Counted from the first letter of the stretch, positions 1-8,728 are shown. The stretch: 64,000 bases of DNA from Acidimicrobiia bacterium (GCA_022822265.1 JAJECA010000002.1:59316-123315); one strand, 5' to 3'. Numbers and translations: made by a program. Notes: generated by a model not told the origin, from the letters alone.

Positions 1-258
1 GTCCACCAGTTCCGCTACTCAATGATCACCAACCGCGGCGCCATTGATACTCCCCCCGAGCTGGCGGTTCTCATCCACATGGACGGCCAAGGCTCTTTGG
101 GGGCCAAATACAGCACCTGGAACGCCCTGACCACCATGGACGACGCCGACCAATTCCATTGGGGCTGGAAGAACTTCTACGACGAAGACCACCCCATGGC
201 CACCCCAGAACAAGTCCTAGAACTCACCCCCAACTCAGTATTCGTTTCTTTCCAATAG
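1..258 (+). CDS. C-terminal fragment of an unrecognised protein
   Basis: The reading frame is open from base 1 and ends with TAG at 256-258, so only about 85 C-terminal residues are visible and the true start lies left of the window. The fragment is rich in aromatic and acidic residues (for example WGWKNFYDEDH) and has no motif I recognise, no membrane segment and no signal peptide. The in-frame ATG at 22 is probably internal. The gene converges on the old-yellow-enzyme gene, whose stop lies 4 bases away, leaving no room for a terminator. No function can be assigned. Confidence 0.6.
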   Translation, partial: VHQFRYSMITNRGAIDTPPELAVLIHMDGQGSLGAKYSTWNALTTMDDADQFHWGWKNFYDEDHPMATPEQVLELTPNSVFVSFQ

Positions 259-262
259 GACT

Positions 263-2080
263 TCAGTCGCTGAAGTCGATGCTGTGGGCGTCGGTGATGG
301 CGGTGAGGATGGTGCCGGGGGTTTGGGCGTCGCCGATTACTTGGACGGTGAGGCCGGCACTGGTGAGATCGGTGGATAGGGGGTCGTGGGGGTGTTTGGC
401 CACGGTGAGGGTGAGGTCGGCCAGGTGCGGAGTTTCGACTTTGGTCTGGATATTGACGTTGAGGGCTTGGAGGCGCTCAAGGGCGGGTTGGACTACTAGG
501 TCGAGCAGGGCGTTGGCGGCTACCCGGCGGCCGGGGGTGGTCACGGTCACGGCTAGCCCTTGGGTGGCTAGCCACTCGGCGAGACCGAGGGCTTCGTAGC
601 CGCCGAAGCGGTCGTCGACCACGGCGGTGGCGCCTTTGGGCATCGTGCTGATGTTGGGGAGTTCGGCGCCGGTGGCGCCGGTGGCCACCACTACGAGATC
701 GGGGTGGGCCGCGGTGACTGCCTCGATATCGGCGGCTTGGTTCAACCGCACGTCGACGCCGAGGCGGCTTAGCTCTCGCTCTTGCCAGTCGCAGATGTCG
801 CCCAGCAAGGCCCGGGTGGGCAGCTCTTGGGCTTGGCGGACGGCGCCGCCCAAGCGGTCGCGGGCTTCGAACAACACCACGGAATGACCCCGCTCGGCCG
901 CCAGTCGGGCGGCTTCCATGCCACCGGGTCCGCCGCCAACAACCACAACCTGTCGGGGCTGGGGGCTCGGGTCCGCGGGTGGAAAGTTGAGCTCGCGGCC
1001 CACCGCGGGGTTGACTGCACACGACAGGCGGCCTCGGTTGAGGCCTCCGACACAGCCGTCATTGCCGGCGATGCAGGGGCGGACCTCGGCTTCTCGGCCG
1101 TCGATGCTTTTGGCCACCAGGTCGGGGTCGGCGATATGGGCTCGGGTGAGGCCCACCATGTCGGCCACTCCGCCGGCAATCAGTCGATCAGCCTCGGCCA
1201 GGGTGCGGAACCGGCCGGTCACGATGGCGGGCAGATCCACCGCGGCCACTACCGGAGCAGCGGCCTCCAACTCATAGCCGGGTGGCTCGTGCATTCCGCC
1301 CATAACCTTGTGGGGCCGCAGGCAGCTGCCGTAGGTGAGGTTCACGTAGTCGATGTGGCCGTCGTCGGCCAGCACCCTCACCAACTCGGCGCAATCGTGC
1401 TCGGTGACTCCCCCATCGCCCACGGCCTCTGACCCAATCCGCACTCCCAGCGGTATCTCGGGGCCGACGGCTTTCCGCACCGCACCGACAACCTCGCGGG
1501 CCAGACGGATGCGGTTCTCCCACGAGCCGCCGTAGTCATCGGTGCGATGGTTGGTGGACGGTGACATGAACTGCTGGAGCAGGTAGCCGTGGGCGATGTG
1601 GACCTCCACCCCGTGGACACCCCCCTCGACGCTCCAGCGGGCGGCTTGGGCGAAGGCATCGGTGAGCTCGGCGATGTCGTCGGCGGTCATGGCCTTGGCC
1701 GGACGGCGGATGCTGGGGCCGGGAAGCTCCGAGGCTGACCACGGTGGCCCGCCGTCGGCGGTCACCCCCTCGTAGCCCAAATGGCCGAGCTGCTGGAACA
1801 CCGTCATGTTGTAGGGCGCCAGTCGAGCCATCAGCCGGCGGTAGTCGTCGACCACCGACCCATCGTGCAGCCACAGCGTGCCCATGTCAGTGGGGTGGAC
1901 CGACGCCGCCTCCAAGATGGTGAGTCCGCATCCGCCGGCGGCTCGGGCCTCGTGGTAGGCGATCAGCTCGTCGGTAATCCGCCCTTGGCCAATGTTGGTG
2001 CCGTGCGCGGTGCGCACCACCCGGTTCTTGATCTCCAGCCCATTGATCTCAATCGGCGCCAGAACGTGTTCGTAGCTCAT
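263..2080 (-). CDS. NADH:flavin oxidoreductase, old yellow enzyme / 2,4-dienoyl-CoA reductase-like
   Basis: This 605-residue protein has the two-part layout of 2,4-dienoyl-CoA reductase and trimethylamine dehydrogenase. An N-terminal FMN TIM barrel (about 1-330) carries the family signature VEVHIAHGYLLQQFMSP and the YGGSWENR stretch. A C-terminal dinucleotide-binding part follows (VVVVGGGPGGMEAAR, about residue 380). Such enzymes reduce enones or enoyl-CoAs using FMN, FAD and a 4Fe-4S cluster. The cluster motif near residue 335 reads CIAGNDGC where the family usually has CxxCNxxC, so one of four cysteine ligands is glycine. It lies 52 bases downstream of an MFS gene on the same strand, a probable two-gene operon. 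The substrate is unknown. Confidence 0.9.
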   Translation of the reverse strand: MSYEHVLAPIEINGLEIKNRVVRTAHGTNIGQGRITDELIAYHEARAAGGCGLTILEAASVHPTDMGTLWLHDGSVVDDYRRLMARLAPYNMTVFQQLGHLGYEGVTADGGPPWSASELPGPSIRRPAKAMTADDIAELTDAFAQAARWSVEGGVHGVEVHIAHGYLLQQFMSPSTNHRTDDYGGSWENRIRLAREVVGAVRKAVGPEIPLGVRIGSEAVGDGGVTEHDCAELVRVLADDGHIDYVNLTYGSCLRPHKVMGGMHEPPGYELEAAAPVVAAVDLPAIVTGRFRTLAEADRLIAGGVADMVGLTRAHIADPDLVAKSIDGREAEVRPCIAGNDGCVGGLNRGRLSCAVNPAVGRELNFPPADPSPQPRQVVVVGGGPGGMEAARLAAERGHSVVLFEARDRLGGAVRQAQELPTRALLGDICDWQERELSRLGVDVRLNQAADIEAVTAAHPDLVVVATGATGAELPNISTMPKGATAVVDDRFGGYEALGLAEWLATQGLAVTVTTPGRRVAANALLDLVVQPALERLQALNVNIQTKVETPHLADLTLTVAKHPHDPLSTDLTSAGLTVQVIGDAQTPGTILTAITDAHSIDFSD

Positions 2081-2132
2081 TGCCCCACCTTGGGAAGCCC
2101 GTCAGCGAGCTTGGCGGCCGGTAACTCGACGG

Positions 2133-3317
2133 TCAAGGAACAACGTTGCCCACTCGGTTGGTACGGGCGAAACAGGCGGCGCCAATCGCGCAGGACAGGG
2201 CCATGGCCAGCCAGGCCCAGGTGTAGGTACCCAGCCAGTCGACCAGCGCGCCGAATGTGACCGGCGTGGCCAGGGCGCCCAGGTAGTAGCCGGTCATGGT
2301 GACGCCGGTGGCCCGAGCCACGGCATGGGGTGCCCGGTCGACCACCGCGGCGTGCATGATGCCGATGGCCGCCAGCTGGGCGATGAAGCCGACAAACATC
2401 CCGATGGCGGCAATGGCCACGCCCAGCGTCAATCCGCTCATGATGACCAAAATGGACGCGGCCAATACAGAGCACAACCCGACGATGAGCGGCACGCGCC
2501 GGGCACGGCCGAGGTAGTCGGCCCGCAACGCGGTCAACGACATGCACACCGCGCCCAAGCCGGCAGATGCGCCCGCGATTGCCCCGGCTACCGGTTTGGA
2601 GGTGCCCAAGCTTTCGTCGAGATACGGCACGGTCCATGAGAACAGCGGCTGCCCCGAGCCGACCAGAAAGAATGCCGCCACCGCGAACCACCAGAACCCT
2701 TTGGGAAGCACCGAGGCACCGGGCCGGGAATCCTGGTGGGTGGCGCGGATGTCGGGAATGACCGCCGATGCGATGACTGCACTGACCCCCGCCGCTGTCC
2801 CGGCAATCATCAAGATGAGGTTCCAGCTCCAGCGGTCGGACGCCCAGGGCACGAGGGTGGCGCTGATCAATGCGATCATCGGAACCCCGGAAGTTTTGGC
2901 CGAGAGTGCCAGGGTTCGGCGGGACTCGGGCACCGCGGCGGCCACCGCCTCGTTGGTGGCCGCGTTGGCCAGGGCATAGCCGAAACCGGCGAATACTGCG
3001 GCTCCGACCAGCGCGGCGTAGCTGTCGAGGAGGGCGGCGGTCCACGCGGCAACGGCCACGATCAACTGGTCGGCCACCACTGCGGCCCGGGTTCCGACCT
3101 TCTCGGTGATCCGGGCGCCAATGATCGAGCCCAATCCAGTACACCCGAAATGCAGGCTCACCAGAAGTCCTACCTGAGCCCGGGATACCCCCAGGTCGTC
3201 GCGCAACGCGGCGACGAAATAACCCGGGAAAAAACCCAGGCTCGATCCGAACCCCAGCACCATCATGCTGGCCACCACCACTGCCGGTCCGCGGCCAGCC
3301 TCCTGCTTTGGTGTCAT
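2133..3317 (-). CDS. MFS transporter
   Basis: This 394-residue protein is almost entirely hydrophobic, with about 12 predicted transmembrane segments. Between the early helices lies the charged major-facilitator loop pattern (GARITEKVGTRAAV). It probably moves a small organic molecule across the inner membrane by ion coupling or uniport; the substrate cannot be read from sequence. I place the start at the ATG at 3317 (MTPKQEAG), just before the first helix. The frame is open another 170 codons upstream, but that part is compositionally unlike a transporter and antisense to the neighbouring phosphotransferase gene. It is transcribed towards the old-yellow-enzyme gene and may import that enzyme's substrate (inference from adjacency). 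Confidence 0.88.
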   Translation of the reverse strand: MTPKQEAGRGPAVVVASMMVLGFGSSLGFFPGYFVAALRDDLGVSRAQVGLLVSLHFGCTGLGSIIGARITEKVGTRAAVVADQLIVAVAAWTAALLDSYAALVGAAVFAGFGYALANAATNEAVAAAVPESRRTLALSAKTSGVPMIALISATLVPWASDRWSWNLILMIAGTAAGVSAVIASAVIPDIRATHQDSRPGASVLPKGFWWFAVAAFFLVGSGQPLFSWTVPYLDESLGTSKPVAGAIAGASAGLGAVCMSLTALRADYLGRARRVPLIVGLCSVLAASILVIMSGLTLGVAIAAIGMFVGFIAQLAAIGIMHAAVVDRAPHAVARATGVTMTGYYLGALATPVTFGALVDWLGTYTWAWLAMALSCAIGAACFARTNRVGNVVP

Positions 3318-3434
3318 ACGTTGCGTCCACTCACCACTCCGGGCGACGTTACTGGGCAGTGGAACCGGTCCAGCGATCAGACGCCCATGGGCGGCGGTAC
3401 CGGTCTCGCGGTCAGAGGGCAATGGGCGGCCCGG

Positions 3435-3440
3435 TACGCT
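3435..3440 (+). promoter_or_regulatory. Candidate leaderless -10 box (TACGCT) of the phosphotransferase gene
   Basis: TACGCT fits the actinobacterial TANNNT -10 pattern and ends six bases before the GTG at 3447. That would place the transcript start at the start codon. There is no Shine-Dalgarno-like sequence upstream of the GTG, as expected for a leaderless mRNA. It sits in the divergent gap opposite the MFS gene. Confidence 0.45.
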
Positions 3441-3446
3441 CGGCTG

Positions 3447-4337
3447 GTGGACTTGTCGCCCGAAGCCGTGGGAAATGCGGTATCTGAGGTGTGCGAAGGA
3501 GCATCCGCCCATCCCCTCATCGAGCGATTGGACCGAGGTTTCTCGTGGATAACGCTGGGGGTGGACGATGTGATCGTGCGGGTGGCCCCGCTGGGTGGCC
3601 CGCTCGACCCTTATGACCCGGAGGGGGAGGCGGCCAGCTTGCGCCGGGTGGAAGGGTTTGTGCCCGCTCCCCGGGTGTTGGCCGTGCAGCCCAACCCCGA
3701 CAATCCCATCGGCCGGCCGTTTGGCGTCCACACCCGGATGCCGGGCAGGGTGCTGCGACTCGGGGACGTGACCGACCGCCGCCCGGAATACACCACGGCT
3801 GCGGCCCAGGCGTTGGGCCAGCTCCACGAGCTAAAGGCGCCAATGACGGTGGCCGAGGGCTACGACGCCGAACTAAACCGCACCGAGGCCGTCTACCGGC
3901 GGGCTGCTCCCGACCGCCACCCCGAGTTCGAGGCTGCGTTGGCTTGGCTGGGGGCGAATCTACCCGACTGCGACGAGCCTGCGGTGTGGTGCCACGGCGA
4001 CTTTCGGTTCGCCAACCTGAGCTGGACCGGACCGGGCGAACTGGGCGGCATCTTGGACTGGGAGCGAGCCTGGCCCGGCGACCCGATGTGCGATGTGGCC
4101 TTCACCCAACGCTTCTCCGGCTGGTGCTTGATCGAGGACTCCACCGACTACGGCCACCCCCTCGATCAGGAGCGACTGGAATATGCCGCACGATTCGAGC
4201 GAGTCCGCTCCTTCACCGCATCGATGCGAGCCATCCGCGCCTGGCTCGACGGCCGCTCCCACGACCCCCGCCTGTTGACCATAGGCCGCCGCGGCGAAGA
4301 CGCCATGAAGACAGAATTGGATTGGGCCGCGGACTAG
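3447..4337 (+). CDS. Aminoglycoside phosphotransferase (APH) family kinase-like protein
   Basis: This 296-residue protein has the APH/choline-kinase fold signature: the catalytic loop HGDFRFANL (about residue 182) supplies Asp and Asn, and the metal-binding Asp lies in GILDWE about 20 residues later. Family members phosphorylate small molecules. In actinobacterial catabolic clusters, similar proteins are often annotated as acyl-CoA-dehydrogenase-associated phosphotransferases rather than resistance enzymes. I prefer the GTG at 3447 because a TACGCT -10 box lies just before it; an in-frame ATG at 3387 is the alternative. The gene is divergent from the MFS gene, and its TAG directly abuts the stop of the thiolase-like gene with no gap. 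Confidence 0.85.
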   Translation: MDLSPEAVGNAVSEVCEGASAHPLIERLDRGFSWITLGVDDVIVRVAPLGGPLDPYDPEGEAASLRRVEGFVPAPRVLAVQPNPDNPIGRPFGVHTRMPGRVLRLGDVTDRRPEYTTAAAQALGQLHELKAPMTVAEGYDAELNRTEAVYRRAAPDRHPEFEAALAWLGANLPDCDEPAVWCHGDFRFANLSWTGPGELGGILDWERAWPGDPMCDVAFTQRFSGWCLIEDSTDYGHPLDQERLEYAARFERVRSFTASMRAIRAWLDGRSHDPRLLTIGRRGEDAMKTELDWAAD

Positions 4338-5504
4338 CTAGCCCCGGCCCAGGATCATGATGTTGTGGTACTGGGCGCCGGAGCCGGCGCCGGTTACTAG
4401 GGCGACTTCGGCGTTAGGGACTTGGCCGGGGCCGGCGGTGCCTCGCAGCTGGCGCACGGCCTCGACGATCTTCAGGGTGGGGCCGCCCCAGCCGATGTGG
4501 CTGTAGCTGAGCAGGCCACCGTCGGCGTTGAGGGGGTGGCGGCCGTCGATGCCGATGCCCGCCTCAGCCAGATAGTCGGCCCCCTCCCCTTCGGCGCACA
4601 GGCCCAGCATCTCGAACTGGCGCACCACCTCGTAGGTGTTGATGTCATAGAGCTCGAACACGTCCACATCTTGGGGGCTCAACTCGGCTAGCTCGAACGC
4701 CCGGTGAGCGGCGTCAGCCCCCAGGCCCCACACCTCGTCGTAGCGGGGCGGGTTCACGTACTGCTGACGGTGCCATTCCGCGCCCCCACCAAGGATGGCC
4801 ACCGGCGGCTGGGGGAGATCCCGGGCCCGCTCGGCGGTGGTGACCACCATGGCCGCGGCCCCCTCGGTGGCCAAACACAGGTCGAGCAGCCGGAACGGCT
4901 CGGCCACCATCGGTGAGGCCAGCACGTCGGCCGCGGTGTAGGGGCCCCGCCCGGCCATCACCGCCGCGGGGTTGGCCGACCCGGCGTTGCGGATGGCGGC
5001 GGCGATGGCGGCCACCTGCTCGGGGTCGGGGGCGAAGCGATGCCGGTACACCTGGGCCACCAGGGCGAACTGCGCCGCGGTGAGCGAGCCCCAGCAGGCG
5101 ATGAACTCGTTGTCGGGCCGGGTGTAGTCGGCCACCGCCGACCCGCCCATGACCCCGGCCTGGCCGCCGAACACCAGCGCTGTCTCGCACAAACCGGCGG
5201 CCACCGCGGCCGCGGCGTCCAGCGCGCCGGGCACTCCCTGGGGATAGGTGTCGCACACCCAGCGCAGAGGCAGGCCGAACACCTCGGCCCAGTCGGCCGA
5301 GCCGGGTTGGAACACGGTGCCCCCTGGCCCGGGCCAGCGGGCGGCCACCCCGTCGACATCGGCCACCGTCAGACCGGCGTCGTCGAGGGCGGCCAGCGCA
5401 GCCCGCATAGAGATTTCCGCCGAGGTGGTGTCGAGCTGGCGGGCCATCTCGGTGGCCGCGGCCCCGACGATTGCCACTCGGTGCAGCGGATGGGCGCCGC
5501 TCAC
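4338..5504 (-). CDS. Thiolase-like protein (SCP-x/Ltp2 type, lacks nucleophilic Cys)
   Basis: This 388-residue protein has a thiolase fold of the non-specific lipid-transfer type, seen in YDINTYEVVRQFEMLGLCAEG and the C-terminal GGLLSYSHIG histidine motif. Where thiolases carry the nucleophilic cysteine before an alanine-rich helix, it reads PQGVPGALDAA. The absence of cysteine there is shared with Ltp2-like aldolases that pair with DUF35 proteins in sterol side-chain degradation. A DUF35 gene lies two genes upstream, supporting a retro-aldolase or acyl-transfer complex (inference). The GTG at 5504 overlaps the stop of a 13-codon mini-ORF as GTGA; an ATG at 5525 would add seven residues. Confidence 0.87.
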   Translation of the reverse strand: MSGAHPLHRVAIVGAAATEMARQLDTTSAEISMRAALAALDDAGLTVADVDGVAARWPGPGGTVFQPGSADWAEVFGLPLRWVCDTYPQGVPGALDAAAAVAAGLCETALVFGGQAGVMGGSAVADYTRPDNEFIACWGSLTAAQFALVAQVYRHRFAPDPEQVAAIAAAIRNAGSANPAAVMAGRGPYTAADVLASPMVAEPFRLLDLCLATEGAAAMVVTTAERARDLPQPPVAILGGGAEWHRQQYVNPPRYDEVWGLGADAAHRAFELAELSPQDVDVFELYDINTYEVVRQFEMLGLCAEGEGADYLAEAGIGIDGRHPLNADGGLLSYSHIGWGGPTLKIVEAVRQLRGTAGPGQVPNAEVALVTGAGSGAQYHNIMILGRG

Positions 5505-5574
5505 ACCCGCCGGCCCTCTCCCCAATAGCGGGCTCGGCTCATACCTGTCTGCCCTCTCCCCAATAGCGGCTTCG
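5499..5574. repeat. 38-bp tandem duplication of the CoA-ligase 3' end
   Basis: Two adjacent 38-base units (5537-5574 and 5499-5536) match at 32 of 38 positions by my count, with an 18-base core identical in both (5514-5531 and 5552-5569). The upstream unit encodes the ligase C-terminus RYWGEGRQV and its stop. The downstream unit re-encodes RYWGEGRRV in another frame and ends at the thiolase start codon. The unit length is not a multiple of three. Confidence 0.85.
5501..5542 (-). CDS. Bridging mini-ORF, 13 codons, between ligase and thiolase genes
   Basis: The ATG at 5542 overlaps the ligase stop as ATGA, and its TGA at 5503-5501 overlaps the GTG of the thiolase gene as GTGA. The encoded peptide is MSRARYWGEGRRV, whose last nine residues copy the ligase C-terminus (RYWGEGRQV) because of the 38-bp tandem duplication. 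Ribosomes ending the ligase could translate it and hand over to the thiolase gene. Whether the peptide itself matters is unknown; a role only in translational coupling is the simplest reading. Confidence 0.5.
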   Translation of the reverse strand: MSRARYWGEGRRV

Positions 5575-7065
5575 CAGCTCCTCCTTGGCGATTTTTCCCA
5601 CCGCGTTCTTGGGCAGCGAATCGGTGAACTCCACCCGCTCGGGGATCTTGATGGAGGTCAGCTCCGACTGGCGGCACCACAGTCGCAGCTCTTGGTCGTC
5701 GGCCGACGCCCCCCGCTTGAGGGCGACCACGGCCACGATGGCCTCGCCCCACTCGGGGTCGGGCACGCCGATCACCGACGCCTCCAACACGGCGGGATGG
5801 CGGTACAGCACGTTCTCGATCTCGGTGGGGGCGATGTTGAGCCCGCCGCGGATAATGAGGTTCTTCATCCGGTCGACGATGTAGATGAAGCCCTCCTCGT
5901 CGACTTCGGCCACATCGCCGCTGTGCATCCACCCGTCTCGCAATGCCTCGGCGGTGCGCTCGGGATCCCGGAAGTAGCCCTTCATCACGTGGGGGCCGCC
6001 GAAGATCACCTCGCCCCGCTCCCCTACCGCGATGTCCCGGCCGTCGGGGTCCACCACCCGCACGTCCACCGCATACGACGGCTGCCCGCACGACGACAGC
6101 ATCTCGGGCCGCTCCTTCAAGCCCCGCACATGGTCTTCTTTGCGCAGGATGGTGCCGATTGAGGCGATCTCGGCCATGCCGTAGAGCTGGTTGAACACCG
6201 GGCCGAAGCGATCCACCAAATCGGCCAGGCGGTCGGGCGAAATGGGCGACGAGCCGTAGCCCAACGTGCGCAGCGAACCCAGGCGGTGGTCGTCGGCCCG
6301 CTCCAAGCGGTCGAGCAGGCGCATGAGCTGGGTGGGCACCAGAAACGAGTGGCTGACCCCGTGTTCCTCCACGAGTCGCGCGTAGCGCACCGGATCGAAG
6401 TTGCGGCTGTCGACAAACCCTTGGGCCGCGCCGATGATCAGGCACGGCAGGATGGTGATGTTCACGCTGGAGTTGTGGGGGATCTGGATGAGGTAGCGGC
6501 TGTGGCGGTCGATCTCGTATTCCAGGCAGGCCACGGTGGCGTGCTGGAGCACCCTGGCGTGGTCAAAGTGGACCCCCTTGGGCCGCCCGGTGGTGCCGCT
6601 GGTGTACACGATGCAGAAATCGTCTTCGGGGCGGACTTGGTGGAGGGTGTCGGGTGGTTCGGCCGAGGCGGCGGCGGCCAACCCGTCGAGGTCGCGGTCG
6701 ATATCGATGACCGGCAAGTCGAACCCGCCGAGCTGGTCGCGGTGCTCGGCGTCGGTGATGGCCAGGGTCGGGTCGGCGTTGTCGAACACCTGTTCCAGCT
6801 CCACTGGGCCGAGTCGGAAATTGAGCCCCACATAGCAGCCGCCGGCCTTGGTGATGCCGCCAAGCACCTCCACCACCTCGGGACGATTGGCCACCAGCAG
6901 GGCCACCCGGTCGCCCTTGCCCAGGCGATGGGCTTCCAACAGGGCATTGGCGATGCGGTTGGTGCGCTCGTCGAGCTGGCGGTTATTCAGCTCCCGCTCC
7001 CCGAATATGGCGGGGTCGGCGGGATGGCGGGCCGCGTTGCGGGCGAAGGCCAATCCGACGTTCAC
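5539..7065 (-). CDS. AMP-forming acyl-CoA synthetase (acid:CoA ligase)
   Basis: This 508-residue ANL-superfamily enzyme activates a carboxylic acid as acyl-AMP and transfers it to CoA. Visible motifs are the P-loop-like YTSGTTGRPKG (about residue 153), YGMAEIAS in the acyl pocket, the hinge region DRMKNLIIRGGLNIAPTEIE, and the catalytic lysine near the C-terminus in PKNAVGKIAKEEL. The start is the GTG at 7065, overlapping the stop of the DUF35 gene as GTGA. It sits in an operon with ferredoxin, SDR, P450, DUF35 and thiolase-like genes, so its substrate is probably an oxidised side-chain acid. Its 3' end has been tandemly duplicated. Confidence 0.92.
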   Translation of the reverse strand: MNVGLAFARNAARHPADPAIFGERELNNRQLDERTNRIANALLEAHRLGKGDRVALLVANRPEVVEVLGGITKAGGCYVGLNFRLGPVELEQVFDNADPTLAITDAEHRDQLGGFDLPVIDIDRDLDGLAAAASAEPPDTLHQVRPEDDFCIVYTSGTTGRPKGVHFDHARVLQHATVACLEYEIDRHSRYLIQIPHNSSVNITILPCLIIGAAQGFVDSRNFDPVRYARLVEEHGVSHSFLVPTQLMRLLDRLERADDHRLGSLRTLGYGSSPISPDRLADLVDRFGPVFNQLYGMAEIASIGTILRKEDHVRGLKERPEMLSSCGQPSYAVDVRVVDPDGRDIAVGERGEVIFGGPHVMKGYFRDPERTAEALRDGWMHSGDVAEVDEEGFIYIVDRMKNLIIRGGLNIAPTEIENVLYRHPAVLEASVIGVPDPEWGEAIVAVVALKRGASADDQELRLWCRQSELTSIKIPERVEFTDSLPKNAVGKIAKEELRSRYWGEGRQV

Positions 7066-7481
7066 CGGGCTGCCTCGTCAGGGGCGAATGCCGGAAGCCG
7101 GTGGCCGTCGGGGCCGGAGATGAAGCGGACGCTAACCGGCATGTCGATCGCCACCTCCTCGGGCTCGCAGTCCACGATCCACGTCAGCAGGTGCCACCCC
7201 TCCTCCACATCTACGTCGGCCAGCACGTATGGGGCAGCGAACGCCGGGGTGGGAGGCCGATGGACGGTGGTGTGGCTGTACACCCGGCCCCGGCCACTGC
7301 TGGGCTGATAATCCCAGTTGGTGCTCTGGCAGTAGGGGCAGGCGAACTGGGGAACGAAGAAACTCTTCCCGCAGTCATTGCACACCGGTCTAACCAACTC
7401 ACCCCGGTTCACCGCGGCCCAGAATTCCCCGGTCAGCGGGCGCAGGCTCCGGTCTTCAAGCTCGCCAGTCAGCCCCTCCAT
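7062..7481 (-). CDS. DUF35 / Zn-ribbon OB-fold protein (ChsH2-type partner of thiolase-like proteins)
   Basis: This 139-residue protein has the DUF35 plan: an N-terminal rubredoxin-like zinc ribbon (CNDCG ... CPYC, about residues 33-56) followed by an OB-fold domain (GRVYSHTTVHRPP to the C-terminus). In steroid catabolism such proteins bind Ltp2-like thiolase homologues and form an aldolase. The start is taken at the ATG at 7481 (MEGLTGEL), 14 bases after the P450 stop. Its end overlaps the ligase start (GTGA), so the two are translationally coupled. Together with the thiolase-like gene downstream it is the strongest hint that this operon cleaves a carbon-carbon bond of a CoA thioester. Confidence 0.85.
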   Translation of the reverse strand: MEGLTGELEDRSLRPLTGEFWAAVNRGELVRPVCNDCGKSFFVPQFACPYCQSTNWDYQPSSGRGRVYSHTTVHRPPTPAFAAPYVLADVDVEEGWHLLTWIVDCEPEEVAIDMPVSVRFISGPDGHRLPAFAPDEAAR

Positions 7482-7495
7482 AGGTGATCTGCCTA

Positions 7496-8689
7496 TCAGA
7501 ACAGAACGGGGTACGTCCCCCACCAGACCCGGGCGATGTTGGGGTCTTGCTGGGGGGGATTGTCGGGGTCGCGCTGGGCGCCCCGCACCAGCAGGCCCCG
7601 CAGGATCAACGCCACCGTGCCCAACAGGATGGGCGCCCCGGTGTTCTCGTCGGCGGGCACACCGCCGTCAAGCTCCATGCCGATACAGGCATGGCGTCCT
7701 CCGCCGAAGGTGTGGCCCCAGCGGGGCACGTCGTCGCGGATCGAGCGGAGTGGGTTAAAGCTGTCGGCGTCGGCCCCGAACACCTCGGTGTCGCGGTTGG
7801 CCGACCACAGGTCGAACACCGCGAAGTCTCCCATCGCCATCTCGGTGCCGTCGCGCAGGGTGACCGGCTCCACCGCTTCCCTGCGGGCCACCGGGCTGGC
7901 CGGGTGCAGCCGCATGGACTCATGCACGCACTGCTGGAGGAACACCGGATCCTCGATCATGCGGTTGCGGTCGTCGGGATGGTCGTCGAACCATCCGAAT
8001 GCGCCGTGAACGGCGTGGGTTGTAGCCGCCCCGGTGGAGTGCATTCCGGCCAGCATGTAGAAGGCCACCTCCCGGCGGACCACGTCGCGGGGGAGATCCA
8101 AGGAGTCCTGATTGCGGACCAGCACTGTGAGGACATCTTTGGGCAAGTCGTCCTCGGCGATCTCGCCGGCGACGAACCGCTCGAAGAGGTCGGTGCGGCG
8201 GGCCAGCGAAGGGGCGAAGAACTCCTCGTCCCAGTGCTCCAGCGCCTCAGCCACCTCGGCCCTCAACTCCTCGGGGTCCCGGGTGCTGTGGACCGCAGTG
8301 GCCCCTTCGCTGAACTTGACCGCGTAGGAGAACAGCCGATCGGTCTCCTCCGCGGTGCCCTCTGAGTAGTCCACTCCGGCGGCAGCCGCGGTGAGGTTGA
8401 CCACGATGCGCCGGGCTAAGGGCACCACGTCACCCCGCCCATCGGCGGCGGCCGGGTCGAGCACCGCGTCCACCGCAAGCGGGAGCAGATCCCGCTCGTA
8501 GTGCTCGAACGTCTCCCGGCGAAACAGCCGATTCTCCAGCCGGCGGCGACGGCGGTGATCGTCTCCCCACAAAGTGAGCAGGGTGTCGGCCATGATCACC
8601 CCGGCCGCGTCGTATAGCGCCTGCTTGAGGCCCTTCTGCCGGTAGGCGTCGCGCACCTCGTCGAACCGGGTAAGGGTGATCTCGGCCAT
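7496..8689 (-). CDS. Cytochrome P450 (paralogue of the gene at 19590)
   Basis: This 397-residue soluble bacterial P450 has ESMR as the K-helix ExxR and FGGGRHACIG as the haem-cysteine loop near residue 340. The I-helix motif is AGMHS, so the usual acidic residue is histidine and the threonine is serine. It probably hydroxylates an aliphatic or alicyclic substrate using electrons from the [3Fe-4S] ferredoxin encoded at 9562-9777. The N-terminus MAEITLTRF and the HRRRRRLENRLFRR stretch closely match the P450 at 19590-20801, so these are recent paralogues. A GGAG ribosome-binding site precedes the ATG. Confidence 0.93.
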   Translation of the reverse strand: MAEITLTRFDEVRDAYRQKGLKQALYDAAGVIMADTLLTLWGDDHRRRRRLENRLFRRETFEHYERDLLPLAVDAVLDPAAADGRGDVVPLARRIVVNLTAAAAGVDYSEGTAEETDRLFSYAVKFSEGATAVHSTRDPEELRAEVAEALEHWDEEFFAPSLARRTDLFERFVAGEIAEDDLPKDVLTVLVRNQDSLDLPRDVVRREVAFYMLAGMHSTGAATTHAVHGAFGWFDDHPDDRNRMIEDPVFLQQCVHESMRLHPASPVARREAVEPVTLRDGTEMAMGDFAVFDLWSANRDTEVFGADADSFNPLRSIRDDVPRWGHTFGGGRHACIGMELDGGVPADENTGAPILLGTVALILRGLLVRGAQRDPDNPPQQDPNIARVWWGTYPVLF

Positions 8690-8728
8690 CGTGTGTCCTC
8701 TCCTTAAATCGGGTTGTGTCGTCTGGCT

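Noticed and set aside
3447..4337. Annotation of the APH-family gene as an aminoglycoside resistance gene
   Set aside because: Only the generic kinase motifs are present, and the catabolic neighbourhood suggests a metabolic small-molecule kinase.
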